64,000 bases of DNA from the NCBI GenBank assembly GCA_023663185.1, contig JAMPHY010000004.1, positions 124,001-188,000 on the forward strand, in the 5' to 3' direction. The translations under genes and the position numbers were made by a program. This document shows positions 9,071 to 18,170 of this stretch, piece after piece. The stretch comes from Clostridiales bacterium (GTDB lineage Bacteria; Bacillota; Clostridia; Lachnospirales; Lachnospiraceae). The first letter of the stretch is position 1. Each line of letters opens with the position of its first letter. Below the pieces are notes generated by a model. That model did not search any database. It worked only from the letters and a program-made list of their open reading frames with translations, and was not told where the DNA came from.

Positions 9071-9457
9071 ATGGAACAGGAAGCTAAAAAGAATACTTAT
9101 CTATCAGATGAAAATGAAAAGGTCGGCTCGGTCAAGATAGCGGACGACGTTGTAGCGATGATTGCGGCGTTGGCGGCGACAGAGGTAGAAGGCGTCGCTT
9201 CAATGGCAGGAAACGTTACGCATGAGCTTCTTAGCAGAGTTGGCGTCAAAAACGCTACAAAAGGCGCAAGAGTGGAAGTTTTGCAGAAGAAAGTAAAAGT
9301 GGATTTGGCGATTACAATAGAATACGGCTATAATATTCCAGCCACATGCCAGAGAGTACAGGCAAAGGTTAAGAATGCGGTTGAGAATATGACAGGTCTG
9401 GAAGTGACCGACGTAAATATCCGTATTGCAGGCGTAAGCGTATCTAAGGAAAAATAA
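9071..9457 (+). CDS. Asp23/Gls24 family envelope stress response protein
   Basis: A 128-residue Asp23/Gls24 family protein (segments VKIADDVVAMIAALAATEVEGV and VTDVNIRIAGV in shortened form are typical). In Clostridia this gene commonly precedes nusB, as here. Family members are abundant, associate with the membrane through a partner and are linked to envelope stress; the exact role is unknown. The ATG at 9071 follows GGAGGG at 9060-9065; a longer frame from 9038 lacks such a site. Confidence 0.9.
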   Translation: MEQEAKKNTYLSDENEKVGSVKIADDVVAMIAALAATEVEGVASMAGNVTHELLSRVGVKNATKGARVEVLQKKVKVDLAITIEYGYNIPATCQRVQAKVKNAVENMTGLEVTDVNIRIAGVSVSKEK

Positions 9458-9488
9458 CAGGTACAAATAACATTGAGCAGAGGTTCGC

Positions 9489-9884
9489 ATGAGCAGAAGA
9501 GAATTAAGGGAGCAGATATTTAAACTGCTGTTCCGTATAGAGTTTAATAATCTTGAAGATATGCCGGAGCAGGAGAAGTTTTTTTTCGATGATGAATGTA
9601 AGGCGGATACTGCGGACGCAGAGTATATTTCCGCCAAATATCATAAGATTGAAGAAAAATTGGAAACAATAGACAATATGCTGAATGAGCGGGCGCAGAA
9701 CTGGGTTACGTCAAGAATGGGTAAGGTGGATTTAACGATACTCAGGCTTGCCGTCTATGAAATCGCTTTCGATGATGAAGTGCCTACGGGCGTAGCAATC
9801 AATGAAGCGGTAGAACTGGCGAAAAAGTTCGGGCAGGATGCTTCTTCGAGCTTTGTCAACGGCGTTTTGGCGAAATTTGCATAA
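9489..9884 (+). CDS. nusB: Transcription antitermination protein NusB
   Basis: 131 residues, all-helical. It begins with the family motif SRRELREQIFKLLFRIEF and contains the conserved segment VDLTILRLAVYEI followed by VPTGVAINEAVELAKKF. NusB with NusE (S10) binds boxA RNA and supports antitermination, especially on rRNA operons. It sits in the usual Asp23-nusB-xseA order, with xseA starting 12 bases after its stop. Confidence 0.94.
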   Translation: MSRRELREQIFKLLFRIEFNNLEDMPEQEKFFFDDECKADTADAEYISAKYHKIEEKLETIDNMLNERAQNWVTSRMGKVDLTILRLAVYEIAFDDEVPTGVAINEAVELAKKFGQDASSSFVNGVLAKFA

Positions 9885-9896
9885 AAAGGTGTCGCA

Positions 9897-11108
9897 ATGC
9901 AGAATGTATATACGGTAAGTCAGGTCAATTCATATATCAGAAATATGTTCACTCAGGATTTTATGCTGCAGTCTATCTCAGTTCAGGGTGAAATAAGTAA
10001 TTGCAAATATCATACGTCGGGACATATCTATTTTACCTTAAAGGACGGAAAAGGAACAATATCATGTGTTATGTTTGCTTCCAATAGAAGCGGACTTTCC
10101 TTTAAAATGACAGAAGGACAGCAGATAGTCGTAAAAGGCACTATTGACGTCTATGAAAGGGACGGAAAATACCAGTTATACGCTAAGGAGATTAAACAGG
10201 CAGGCGCGGGAGCGTTGTATGAACGGTATGAGCGTCTTAAGGCGGAATTAGAGGAACGCGGCATGTTTGCTAAAGAGTACAAACAGCCCATACCCAGATA
10301 TATAAGCCGTCTTGGAGTCGTCACAGCGCAGACCGGAGCGGCAGTCCGCGATATTATTCAAATAGCGTCAAGACGTAACCCCTATGTGCAGATTATTCTG
10401 TATCCTGCTATTGTGCAGGGCGATATGGCGGTAAACAGCATTGTGAACGGCATACGCGCTATGGAACGCTATAACGTGGATACGATTATCGTCGGAAGGG
10501 GCGGCGGTTCCATTGAGGATTTGTGGGCGTTTAACGAAGAAGCTGTCGCACAGGCAATATTTGACTGTCCTATTCCTATTATCTCCGCAGTTGGACATGA
10601 GACTGATGTAACGATAGCGGATTTTGTAGCTGACCTTAGAGCTCCTACTCCGTCCGCAGCGGCGGAACTTGCCGTATATGATATAGAACAGCTTAACGAG
10701 CGTTTAAGCGAGTACGCCTATACCATGCAGCACTTGTGCAGGAATAATATAGCTGCATACCGTAGCAGGCTTAACAATTATCAAATGAGGATTAAATATT
10801 TAAGCCCGTTCAATCGTATCAGAGAAAAGCGCACATATATGTTGAATTTGGAAGAAAGCCTGCAAAACTGCATGGAGAACAGGCTTGCAGATAAGAAACA
10901 CAGGCTTGCGCTGTATATTGAGCAAATGAAAGGTTTATCGCCGCTTGATAAGTTAAATCAAGGATATTCCTATACGTCGGACTCTCAGGGAAGGACTGTT
11001 AATAGGGTAGAGCAGGTGTCAGTTGGCGGGCGGATTGATGTTTATGTTAAGGACGGGGTGTTTATAACGAAAGTTGTGGATAAACATAAAATAGCGCATG
11101 ATATTTAA
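9897..11108 (+). CDS. xseA: Exodeoxyribonuclease VII large subunit
   Basis: 403 residues. An N-terminal OB-fold (about 5-100, with GEISNCKYHTSGHIYFTLKD-like beta strands) is followed by the catalytic ExoVII_large domain, including VVTAQTGAAVRDI, IIVGRGGGSIEDLWAFNEE and SAVGHETDVTIADFVADLRAPTPSAAAE in pieces. It pairs with XseB to degrade single-stranded DNA. The ATG at 9897 has AAAAGGTG upstream and follows nusB closely, so the two are probably co-transcribed. Confidence 0.95.
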   Translation: MQNVYTVSQVNSYIRNMFTQDFMLQSISVQGEISNCKYHTSGHIYFTLKDGKGTISCVMFASNRSGLSFKMTEGQQIVVKGTIDVYERDGKYQLYAKEIKQAGAGALYERYERLKAELEERGMFAKEYKQPIPRYISRLGVVTAQTGAAVRDIIQIASRRNPYVQIILYPAIVQGDMAVNSIVNGIRAMERYNVDTIIVGRGGGSIEDLWAFNEEAVAQAIFDCPIPIISAVGHETDVTIADFVADLRAPTPSAAAELAVYDIEQLNERLSEYAYTMQHLCRNNIAAYRSRLNNYQMRIKYLSPFNRIREKRTYMLNLEESLQNCMENRLADKKHRLALYIEQMKGLSPLDKLNQGYSYTSDSQGRTVNRVEQVSVGGRIDVYVKDGVFITKVVDKHKIAHDI

Positions 11109-11132
11109 TAATCTTATCAAGAGGGATAATAC

Positions 11133-11375
11133 ATGAGTAAAACAAAAAAAGATAATGATGAAGCTTTAGACCTTTCTTTAGAAGAAGCATTTGAGCAGAT
11201 AGAGAATACAATAGAGAGCTTAGAAGACGAAAATATCACATTGGAAGACTCATTCCGCGAGTATCAAAAGGGAATGAAGCTGCTTAAATATTGTAATGAG
11301 AAAATCGACATGGTGGAAAAAAAGGTCTTAAAAATAAATGAAGATGGAGAATTAGATGAACTTGATGAACTTTGA
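11133..11375 (+). CDS. xseB: Exodeoxyribonuclease VII small subunit
   Basis: An 80-residue, highly charged helical protein with the XseB pattern LSLEEAFEQIENTIESLED followed by ITLEDSFREYQKGMKLLKYC. It forms the elongated small subunits that surround XseA. GAGGGATAATAC precedes the ATG. Its 3' end overlaps the start of ispA by up to 20 bases, so the two are translationally coupled. Confidence 0.94.
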   Translation: MSKTKKDNDEALDLSLEEAFEQIENTIESLEDENITLEDSFREYQKGMKLLKYCNEKIDMVEKKVLKINEDGELDELDEL

Positions 11376-12267
11376 GGAAGAATTAAAGGATAGAACCGCA
11401 CATATGGAAGAAGTGCTTAACGCTTTTCTACCTAAGGAAGCAGGGCTGCAAAAGACGGTTATCGAAGCGATGAATTATTCGGTGACGGCAGGCGGCAAGA
11501 GGCTGCGCCCAATGCTTATGGAAGAAACCTATAAGATGTTTGGCGGAAGTGGAGAGCTGATAGAACCGTTTATGGCGGCAATAGAGATGATTCATAATTA
11601 TTCGCTTGTGCATGACGACCTTCCGGCGATGGATAACGATGAATATAGGCGTGGAAGAAAAACTACCCATGTCGTGTATGGCGAGGGTATGGCGGTGCTT
11701 GCAGGCGACGCGCTGCTAAACTATGCCTTTGAAACGGCATGTCGGGCGTTTGATAGAGCAGGGACATATGAAGAATATCAAAGAACCGCGTCTGCGCTTA
11801 AAGTGTTGGCTAAGAAAGCAGGAATATATGGAATGATTGGCGGTCAGTGCGTCGATATCGAGTCGGAAGATAAGCAGACGGACTTAACGGAAGAACTTAT
11901 TCTTTTTATACATGAGCATAAGACCGCGGCGCTTATACAGAGCGCTATGATGATAGGCGCTATACTTGCCGGAGCTGACGATGAGCAGGTTAAGGCAGTT
12001 GAGAAATGCGCTTACAATATAGGTATCGCTTTTCAGATTCAGGACGATATTCTTGATGTGACGAGCAGTACGGAAGTCTTAGGTAAGCCTGTAGGAAGCG
12101 ATGAGAAAAATAATAAAATAACATATGTTACTATACATGGAATAGAGCAGTCGAAGGAAAAAACCGCGGAATTATCCGGCGAGGCAGTCCATATTCTTAC
12201 TTCCTTTCCGCAGAGAAATTTATTTCTGGAAGAGTTGGTTAAAGAGCTGATTTACCGTAAGAAATAG
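11356..12267 (+). CDS. ispA: Polyprenyl diphosphate synthase (farnesyl diphosphate synthase type)
   Basis: 303 residues, the size of short-chain trans-prenyltransferases. Both Asp-rich motifs are present: HDDLPAMDND (first, about residues 82-91) and QIQDDILD (second, about residue 226). It condenses isopentenyl and allylic diphosphates into C15 or C20 chains for the MEP pathway, whose first gene dxs follows directly. Start is ATG 11356 or ATG 11365; both lie inside xseB. The chain length of the product cannot be told from this reading. Confidence 0.93.
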   Translation: MNLMNFEEELKDRTAHMEEVLNAFLPKEAGLQKTVIEAMNYSVTAGGKRLRPMLMEETYKMFGGSGELIEPFMAAIEMIHNYSLVHDDLPAMDNDEYRRGRKTTHVVYGEGMAVLAGDALLNYAFETACRAFDRAGTYEEYQRTASALKVLAKKAGIYGMIGGQCVDIESEDKQTDLTEELILFIHEHKTAALIQSAMMIGAILAGADDEQVKAVEKCAYNIGIAFQIQDDILDVTSSTEVLGKPVGSDEKNNKITYVTIHGIEQSKEKTAELSGEAVHILTSFPQRNLFLEELVKELIYRKK

Positions 12268-12300
12268 ACGGTAATACTGTGAAAGAGTAGAGGAAATACT

Positions 12301-14178
12301 ATGTTCTTAGAGAAAATTGAGAAAACTAATGATATAAAGGAAATAGATGCAAAGGACTATGATGCGCTTGCAGAAGAAATCAGACAGTTTTTAATTCAGA
12401 CCATAAGCGTGACGGGCGGGCACTTAGGCTCTAATCTTGGAGCCGTAGAGCTGACTATGGCGCTGCATCTTTTCTTAAATCTGCCCGAAGATAAAATTAT
12501 ATGGGACGTAGGGCACCAGTCATATACCCATAAGATTTTGACAGGAAGAAGGGACGGCTTTGCCAATCTGCGCAAGTATGGCGGAATAAGCGGCTTCCCC
12601 AAACGTAAAGAGAGCGATTGCGACTGTTTTGATACTGGACACAGCTCCACTTCCATATCCGCGGGGCTTGGCATGGTAAGAGCGAGAGACCTTGAAGGCG
12701 GTAACAACACGATTGTTTCGGTAATCGGCGACGGCTCTCTTACAGGCGGAATGGCGTATGAGGCGCTTAATAATGCGTCCAGACTGGATACGAATTTCAT
12801 TATTGTTCTTAATGATAACAACATGTCGATTTCCGAAAACGTAGGCGGCATTTCTAAATATCTGAATAATATCAGAACCACGGATATGTATCTTGGCTTA
12901 AAGGAAGGCGTATATAATTCGCTGAATGGCAAATCCAAGCAGGCAAATAAGCTGGTATCGCAGATTCGCCGCGTCAAGAGCAGTTTTAAGCAACTGGTTG
13001 TGCCGGGAATGTTCTTTGAAGACATGGGAATTACCTATTTAGGTCCGGTAGACGGACATGATATTCATGCGATGGTGCGAATGTTCAAGGAAGCGCGAAA
13101 GATAAAGAAAGCTGTGCTTGTCCATGTTATTACGCAGAAGGGAAAAGGATATTCACCGGCGGAGAGACACCCCGCAAGATTTCATGGAGCGGAGCCTTTT
13201 GACATAGAGACCGGCATACCGAGCAATCCGCATTCAAAAGCAAGCTATACCGATGTTTTTTCCACGGTTATGTGTAAATTAGGGCAAAGAGATGAAAAAG
13301 TAGTCGCGATTACCGCGGCGATGCCGGACGGAACCGGTTTAAAACGTTTTAGAAATATGTATCCGGAGAGGTTTTTCGACGTGGGAATAGCAGAGGAACA
13401 TGCGGTTACTTTTGCAGCGGGACTTGCGGCGGGCGGACTTAAGCCCATCGTGGCGATATACTCTTCTTTCCTGCAAAGAGCTTACGACCAGATACTTCAT
13501 GACGTCTGCATACAAAATCTGCCGGTGGTATTCGCGATTGACAGGGCGGGACTTGTAGGAAGTGACGGCGAGACACATCAGGGTATCTTTGATTTGTCCT
13601 ACCTTTCCTCAATACCAAATATGCACATAATGGCGCCGAAGAATAAGTGGGAGCTTTCGGATATGATTAAATTTGCAGTCGAAAGTTCAATGCCGATGGC
13701 GATAAGATATCCGCGCGGGGAAGCCTATGACGGACTTGCGGATAACAGGACGAAAATGGAATACGGTAAGAGTGAAATCATCTATGAAGAAAAGGATATC
13801 GCGCTCTTCGCAGTCGGCAGCATGGTAAAAACGGCGGTTTCAGTGCGGGAAAAACTTAAAGAAATGGGATATTCCTGCTCGCTTATAAACGCCAGATTTA
13901 TTAAACCCATCGACGAGGAAGCAGTAGAGAAAGCATGTAAAGGACATAAATTAATCGTTACGATGGAAGAGAATGTCCTAAGTGGCGGGTTTGGTGAAAA
14001 AGTCAGGACATATGTGGACTCATTACATACCGAAGCGTCAGTGTTGTGTATCGCGCTTCCGGACGAATATGTGGAGCATGGAAATGTCGAACTGTTAAAG
14101 CAGGAAGTTGGCATTGATGCGGACACAGTGGTTAAAAAGATTACGATTGAGTATATCGAAATGACAGGTAAAAAATAA
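12301..14178 (+). CDS. dxs: 1-deoxy-D-xylulose-5-phosphate synthase
   Basis: 625 residues, full length. Thiamine diphosphate signature GDGSLTGGMAYEALNNA at about residues 146-162, transketolase-like central domain with DRAGLVGSDGETHQG, and C-terminal domain with MEENVLSGGFGE. It makes DXP from pyruvate and glyceraldehyde 3-phosphate, the entry step of the MEP isoprenoid pathway. It lies 33 bases after ispA and 5-17 bases before tlyA, in the arrangement common in Clostridia. AGAGGAA precedes the ATG. Confidence 0.96.
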   Translation: MFLEKIEKTNDIKEIDAKDYDALAEEIRQFLIQTISVTGGHLGSNLGAVELTMALHLFLNLPEDKIIWDVGHQSYTHKILTGRRDGFANLRKYGGISGFPKRKESDCDCFDTGHSSTSISAGLGMVRARDLEGGNNTIVSVIGDGSLTGGMAYEALNNASRLDTNFIIVLNDNNMSISENVGGISKYLNNIRTTDMYLGLKEGVYNSLNGKSKQANKLVSQIRRVKSSFKQLVVPGMFFEDMGITYLGPVDGHDIHAMVRMFKEARKIKKAVLVHVITQKGKGYSPAERHPARFHGAEPFDIETGIPSNPHSKASYTDVFSTVMCKLGQRDEKVVAITAAMPDGTGLKRFRNMYPERFFDVGIAEEHAVTFAAGLAAGGLKPIVAIYSSFLQRAYDQILHDVCIQNLPVVFAIDRAGLVGSDGETHQGIFDLSYLSSIPNMHIMAPKNKWELSDMIKFAVESSMPMAIRYPRGEAYDGLADNRTKMEYGKSEIIYEEKDIALFAVGSMVKTAVSVREKLKEMGYSCSLINARFIKPIDEEAVEKACKGHKLIVTMEENVLSGGFGEKVRTYVDSLHTEASVLCIALPDEYVEHGNVELLKQEVGIDADTVVKKITIEYIEMTGKK

Positions 14179-14195
14179 AAAGCGTGGCAATAAAT

Positions 14196-15233
14196 ATGAA
14201 AGAAAGACTGGATATACTGCTCATGAAGCAGGGCTTTGTCGAGTCGAGGGAGAAGGCAAAAGCCATAATAATGACAGGCAGCGTTTTTGTCAACGGACAG
14301 CGTGAAGATAAGGCTGGCGCGGCGTTTGATGAAAGCAAGATACATATCGAAGTAAGAGGGGAAACGCCGAAATATTGCAGCAGGGGCGGTCTTAAGCTGG
14401 AAAAAGCAATGAAAGAATTTCATATCAGCTTAAACGGCATGGTGTGTATGGATATCGGAGCCTCTACAGGCGGCTTTACGGACTGTATGCTGCAAAATGG
14501 AGCGTCTAAGGTCTATTCCGTAGACGTAGGACACGGACAGCTTGCGTGGAAACTGCGAAACGATGAGCGGGTTGTCTGCATGGAAAAGACGAATTTCCGC
14601 TATATGAAGCCCGAAGACATAGCCGATAAACTGGATTTCGCTTCCGTAGACGTTTCTTTTATTTCCCTAACGAAAATACTGGTTCCGGCGAGAAATCTTC
14701 TCAAAGAAAAGGGGAAAATTGTCTGCCTTATCAAGCCACAGTTTGAAGCAGGTAGGGAAAAGGTAGGTAAAAAAGGAGTCGTAAGAGAACCGGAAATTCA
14801 CGAAGAAGTCATTCGCAAGATTATCACCTATGCGGATATGATAGGATTTGAGGTTAAGCAGCTTACCTTTTCACCAATTAAGGGACCAGAAGGCAATATC
14901 GAATACCTTGTGTATCTTAAGAAACGAGAGCAGATAGAAAAGGATATACTAGCACTTACAGAGGCAGAAGCAGAGAAATTGCTGCAAAATGCACTTACAG
15001 AGACGGAAGCAGAGAAATTGCTGCAAAATGCACTTACAGAGACGGAAGCAGAGAAGTTGCTACAAAATGCGCTTACAGCAGCAGAAGCGAAGAAAGTGCC
15101 GCAAACTGAATTTACAGAGGCAGAAGCGGAAAAACTACCACAGAATATAATTATAGGTGCAGCTAACGCGGCTGAAAAAAATGCTATAAAGGTAGCAGAA
15201 ATCGTAGAAACAGCTCACCACAGTCTAAATTAA
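14196..15233 (+). CDS. tlyA: TlyA family rRNA methyltransferase with a repeat-extended C-terminus
   Basis: N-terminal S4 RNA-binding domain (KERLDILLMKQGFVESREKAKA) followed by an FtsJ-like methyltransferase domain with MDIGASTGGFTDCML as the SAM loop; the normal TlyA body ends around residue 250. TlyA enzymes 2'-O-methylate rRNA and in some bacteria act as haemolysins. Unusually, about 90 further residues follow. They begin with five 13-residue repeats of the type ALTETEAEKLLQN at 14952-15146. An alternative GTG start at 14184 would add four residues. The 30-bp arm of a long hairpin begins directly after the stop. Confidence 0.9.
   Translation: MKERLDILLMKQGFVESREKAKAIIMTGSVFVNGQREDKAGAAFDESKIHIEVRGETPKYCSRGGLKLEKAMKEFHISLNGMVCMDIGASTGGFTDCMLQNGASKVYSVDVGHGQLAWKLRNDERVVCMEKTNFRYMKPEDIADKLDFASVDVSFISLTKILVPARNLLKEKGKIVCLIKPQFEAGREKVGKKGVVREPEIHEEVIRKIITYADMIGFEVKQLTFSPIKGPEGNIEYLVYLKKREQIEKDILALTEAEAEKLLQNALTETEAEKLLQNALTETEAEKLLQNALTAAEAKKVPQTEFTEAEAEKLPQNIIIGAANAAEKNAIKVAEIVETAHHSLN
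14952..15146 (+). repeat. Five tandem 39-bp in-frame repeats in the tlyA 3' region
   Basis: Five consecutive 39-bp units start at 14952, 14991, 15030, 15069 and 15108. Each encodes a 13-residue Ala/Glu/Leu helix-forming unit of the type ALTETEAEKLLQN. Units 1-3 are almost identical and units 4-5 are diverged, which suggests recent expansion from the upstream side. Unit length is a multiple of three, so copy-number change would not shift the frame. Confidence 0.9.
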
Positions 15234-15381
15234 GGCATGGACTCATATGCTTCCTCTTGAGGCCCTTGGAAAACGCCGGTACTTAGTGAAAAAGGCGTGT
15301 AAGCGGCTTTTGAACTTAGTACCGCTGCGATTTTCCACGGAGCGAGAGCGTGCCTCAAGAGGAAGCATATGAGTCCATGCC
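15234..15381. repeat. Long hairpin repeat, copy 1 (perfect 30-bp arms)
   Basis: Perfect inverted arms at 15234-15263 and 15352-15381 enclose 88 bp. Inside is a second imperfect dyad built on CGGTACTTAG (15277-15286) and CTTAGTACCGCT (15315-15326). The inner core, read on the minus strand, matches the core of the element at 48367-48504, with shared GGCACGCT, AGCGGTACTAAG and CTAAGTACCG. The outer arms do not match between the two copies. It fills the gap between tlyA and nadK. A transcript would fold into a very long hairpin. Confidence 0.85.
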
Positions 15382-15437
15382 AGCCAACAACTGCGAAAAG
15401 AAAACAAAAATATCAAAGATGGAGTTTAGCTATAATT

Positions 15438-16283
15438 ATGAACAATTTTTTCCTAATTACAAACAGAGCAAAAGACCCCGACAGCATATATACCGCCAGA
15501 ATTACAGAATATCTGAAAGTCAGAGGCGCACAAGTATCCTGCGTGGTATTTGACAGAATGGCAGAACATACCCAAGTCCCTAAAGAAGCGGAATGCGTAG
15601 TTGTTCTGGGTGGAGACGGCACGCTGCTTAAGGCGGCAAGAGATATGATAGAGTATGAGATTTCGCTTATAGGGGTTAATCTCGGCACGCTCGGATATTT
15701 GGCGGAAGTAGAGATAGGAAATGTCGAAATGGCTCTGGATATGCTTCTGGAAGATAAATATACAAGAGAATACCGCATGATGTTGGACGGCAGGATATAT
15801 CATAAGGAAAAGAGTGAAGTGAATAATTTTGCCCTCAACGATATAGTTATTTCCAGATGTGGACCGCTGCAGATTCTTCAATTTGATATTTATGTAAACG
15901 GAAGATTTTTAAATTGGTATAGTGCAGACGGTATCATTGTGGCGACTCCCACGGGCTCGACAGGTTATAATATGTCTGCGGGCGGACCGATAGCGGAGCC
16001 GGGCGCAAATTTGATTCTGCTTACGCCCATCTGTCCGCATACGCTCAACACCAGAAGCATTATACTTTCACCAGAAGACGAAGTCACCATCGTAATTCCT
16101 AATGGAAAAGAGAACGCCGTGCAGACCGTGGAAGCAAGTTTCGACGGGACGCACAAAGTCACGCTGACAACAGGCGACAGAGTTGTCATAAAAAAAGCCT
16201 CGAAGACGACAGGGATATTAAAGCTTAATACCGAAAGCTTTCTGGAAATACTTCATAAGAAAATGAGCGGCAGTGATAAATAA
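15438..16283 (+). CDS. nadK: NAD kinase
   Basis: 281 residues from the ATG at 15438, beginning MNNFFLITNRAKDPDS as in other clostridial NadK proteins. The GGDGT motif (VVLGGDGTLLKAA, about residue 55) and ATPTGSTGYNMSAGGP (about residues 170-185) are the substrate-binding and catalytic signatures. It phosphorylates NAD to NADP. The frame extends upstream to 15369 but runs into the hairpin arm, so that extension is unlikely to be translated. The GGAG at 15421-15424 is rather far from the ATG (about 13 bases). In related genomes argR often follows; here recN comes next. Confidence 0.93.
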   Translation: MNNFFLITNRAKDPDSIYTARITEYLKVRGAQVSCVVFDRMAEHTQVPKEAECVVVLGGDGTLLKAARDMIEYEISLIGVNLGTLGYLAEVEIGNVEMALDMLLEDKYTREYRMMLDGRIYHKEKSEVNNFALNDIVISRCGPLQILQFDIYVNGRFLNWYSADGIIVATPTGSTGYNMSAGGPIAEPGANLILLTPICPHTLNTRSIILSPEDEVTIVIPNGKENAVQTVEASFDGTHKVTLTTGDRVVIKKASKTTGILKLNTESFLEILHKKMSGSDK

Positions 16284-16400
16284 CAATGATTAATGAAATC
16301 AATAAAAAAGCTGTAAATAAAGCGGTAAATTAGAACTATAAATAGAATCAATTAGAAATCAATAGATAAAACCGATAAATAAAAGGGGTTATAAAAATAT

Positions 16401-18083
16401 ATGTTAATAAGCTTACATGTGAAAAATCTTGCGCTGATTGACGAAACGGAAGTATATTTCGGCAGCGGGCTCAACATACTAACAGGAGAGACGGGTGCGG
16501 GCAAGTCAATTATCATCGGTTCGGTGAATCTTGCACTCGGCGCAAAAGCCGATAAAGAAATGATTCGCACCGGGGAAGATTATGCCTTAGTGGAGCTTGT
16601 ATTTCAGGCGGAGAAAGAAGAACAGATTCGCAGGATAAGGCAGATGGAGCTGCCGATAGAAGACGACGGCACGATAATAATGCAAAGAAGGATTATGCCC
16701 GGCAAGTCAGTCTGCAAGGTCGGAGGCGAGACAGTCAGTGTAAAACAGGTTAAAGAACTAGCGGAAATATTGATTGATATTCATGGACAACATGAACATC
16801 AGTCGCTTTTGCGTGCAGATAAGCAGATAGAGATTTTGGATAATTATTCCGGCGAAGCCTTATATCCGCTTAAAAAACAGTTAAAAGAATGTTATACGCA
16901 GTATAAGGACGTGTTAAATCAGCTATCTGAGAGCAATATGGACGAAGAAACCAGAAAACGCGAGATTTCGCTTGCCGAGTTTGAATCAAAGGAGATAGAA
17001 GAAGCGGAACTTACGGACGGTGAAGATGTTAAGCTTGAACAATCGTACCAGAAATTTGTGCATGCGCAGAAAATTAAAGAAGCAATGACGATGGCGTATC
17101 AGCTAAGCGGCAATGACGACGGCGGGGCGTCTGATGCGGTCGGTAGAGCTATAAGGGAGATAAGAAGCGTCGCTTCATACGACGAAGTTTTAGCAGATTT
17201 TGAAAGACAGCTTCTTGATATTGACAGCCTGCTTAATGATTATAACAGGGCGGCGGCGGAGTATTTGTCCGATTTGGATTTTGATGCGGAGCAGTTTGAC
17301 CGCATAGAGAAAAGGCTTGATTTAATCAATCATTTAAAGTCAAAATATGGCAATTCAATCGCAGAAATCGCCGCATATCAGGCGAAGCTTCAGGAAAAAC
17401 TGGAAAAGTATCAGGATTATGACGCATACAGACAGAAGCTTATAAATGAAGAACATAAGCTGAAAGATGAACTTCTTAAGTTGTGTGCGAAGATATCCGA
17501 CATTCGTAAGAAAAATGCCGCAGAACTGTCCAAGTCATTGAAAGAAGCTCTTATTGACTTAAATTTTGCCAACGTGGAATTTGAAATAGGCGTACAGCCC
17601 ATAGAAGATAAAATCGGCGCAGATGGTTATGATAAGATAGAATTTATGATATCGACCAATACCGGCGAAGATTTAAGACCGCTTTCGCAGGTGGCAAGCG
17701 GCGGCGAACTCTCAAGAATCATGCTTGCGCTCAAGACTGTATTAGCGGATAAGGACGATATCGACGCGCTTATTTTTGACGAAATCGATACTGGGATAAG
17801 CGGAAAGACCGCATGGAAGGTTTCTGAAAAAATGGGTATTCTTGCCGCGAAACACCAGATTATATGTATCACACATCTGCCACAGATTGCAGCGATGGCG
17901 GACACGCATTTCCAGATTGAGAAATCCGTGGAAGAAGAGCGCACTAAGACAAAGATACATAAACTTAATGAGAACGAAAGCGTGGAAGAGCTTGCCAGAA
18001 TGCTCGGAGGCGCCTCAATTACAGAAAATGTGTTGAATAATGCCAAAGAAATGAAAGATTTGGCAAGAAAAACAAAACAATAA
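16401..18083 (+). CDS. recN: DNA repair protein RecN
   Basis: 560 residues, SMC-like ATPase of double-strand-break repair. Walker A GETGAGKS is at about residues 30-37, a long coiled coil covers about 150-380, and the C-terminal ATPase half has VASGGELSRIMLALK (signature) and LIFDEIDTGISG (Walker B). The ATG follows AAAAGGGG. The 117 bases between nadK and recN are AT-rich with short repeats of AATAAA/AATCAAT type and contain no gene. A hairpin terminator follows at 18118-18144. Confidence 0.95.
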   Translation: MLISLHVKNLALIDETEVYFGSGLNILTGETGAGKSIIIGSVNLALGAKADKEMIRTGEDYALVELVFQAEKEEQIRRIRQMELPIEDDGTIIMQRRIMPGKSVCKVGGETVSVKQVKELAEILIDIHGQHEHQSLLRADKQIEILDNYSGEALYPLKKQLKECYTQYKDVLNQLSESNMDEETRKREISLAEFESKEIEEAELTDGEDVKLEQSYQKFVHAQKIKEAMTMAYQLSGNDDGGASDAVGRAIREIRSVASYDEVLADFERQLLDIDSLLNDYNRAAAEYLSDLDFDAEQFDRIEKRLDLINHLKSKYGNSIAEIAAYQAKLQEKLEKYQDYDAYRQKLINEEHKLKDELLKLCAKISDIRKKNAAELSKSLKEALIDLNFANVEFEIGVQPIEDKIGADGYDKIEFMISTNTGEDLRPLSQVASGGELSRIMLALKTVLADKDDIDALIFDEIDTGISGKTAWKVSEKMGILAAKHQIICITHLPQIAAMADTHFQIEKSVEEERTKTKIHKLNENESVEELARMLGGASITENVLNNAKEMKDLARKTKQ

Positions 18084-18117
18084 ATAATTAAAATTAAAGT
18101 TTTCTCACATACTAAAA

Positions 18118-18144
18118 AGGACATACTTATGTATGTTCTTTTTT
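18118..18144 (+). terminator. Rho-independent terminator after recN
   Basis: AGGACATAC (18118-18126) pairs with GTATGTTCT (18131-18139) around a TTAT loop, with one G-T wobble, and is followed by a T-run. It separates recN from spoIVB, in keeping with separate forespore control of spoIVB. Confidence 0.8.
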
Positions 18145-18170
18145 ATTATGGAAAGGAATGCGGTACAGAT

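Noticed and set aside
15369-15437. Longer N-terminus for nadK
   Set aside because: It would begin inside the arm of the long hairpin and is not like NadK; MNNFFLITN at 15438 is the family start.
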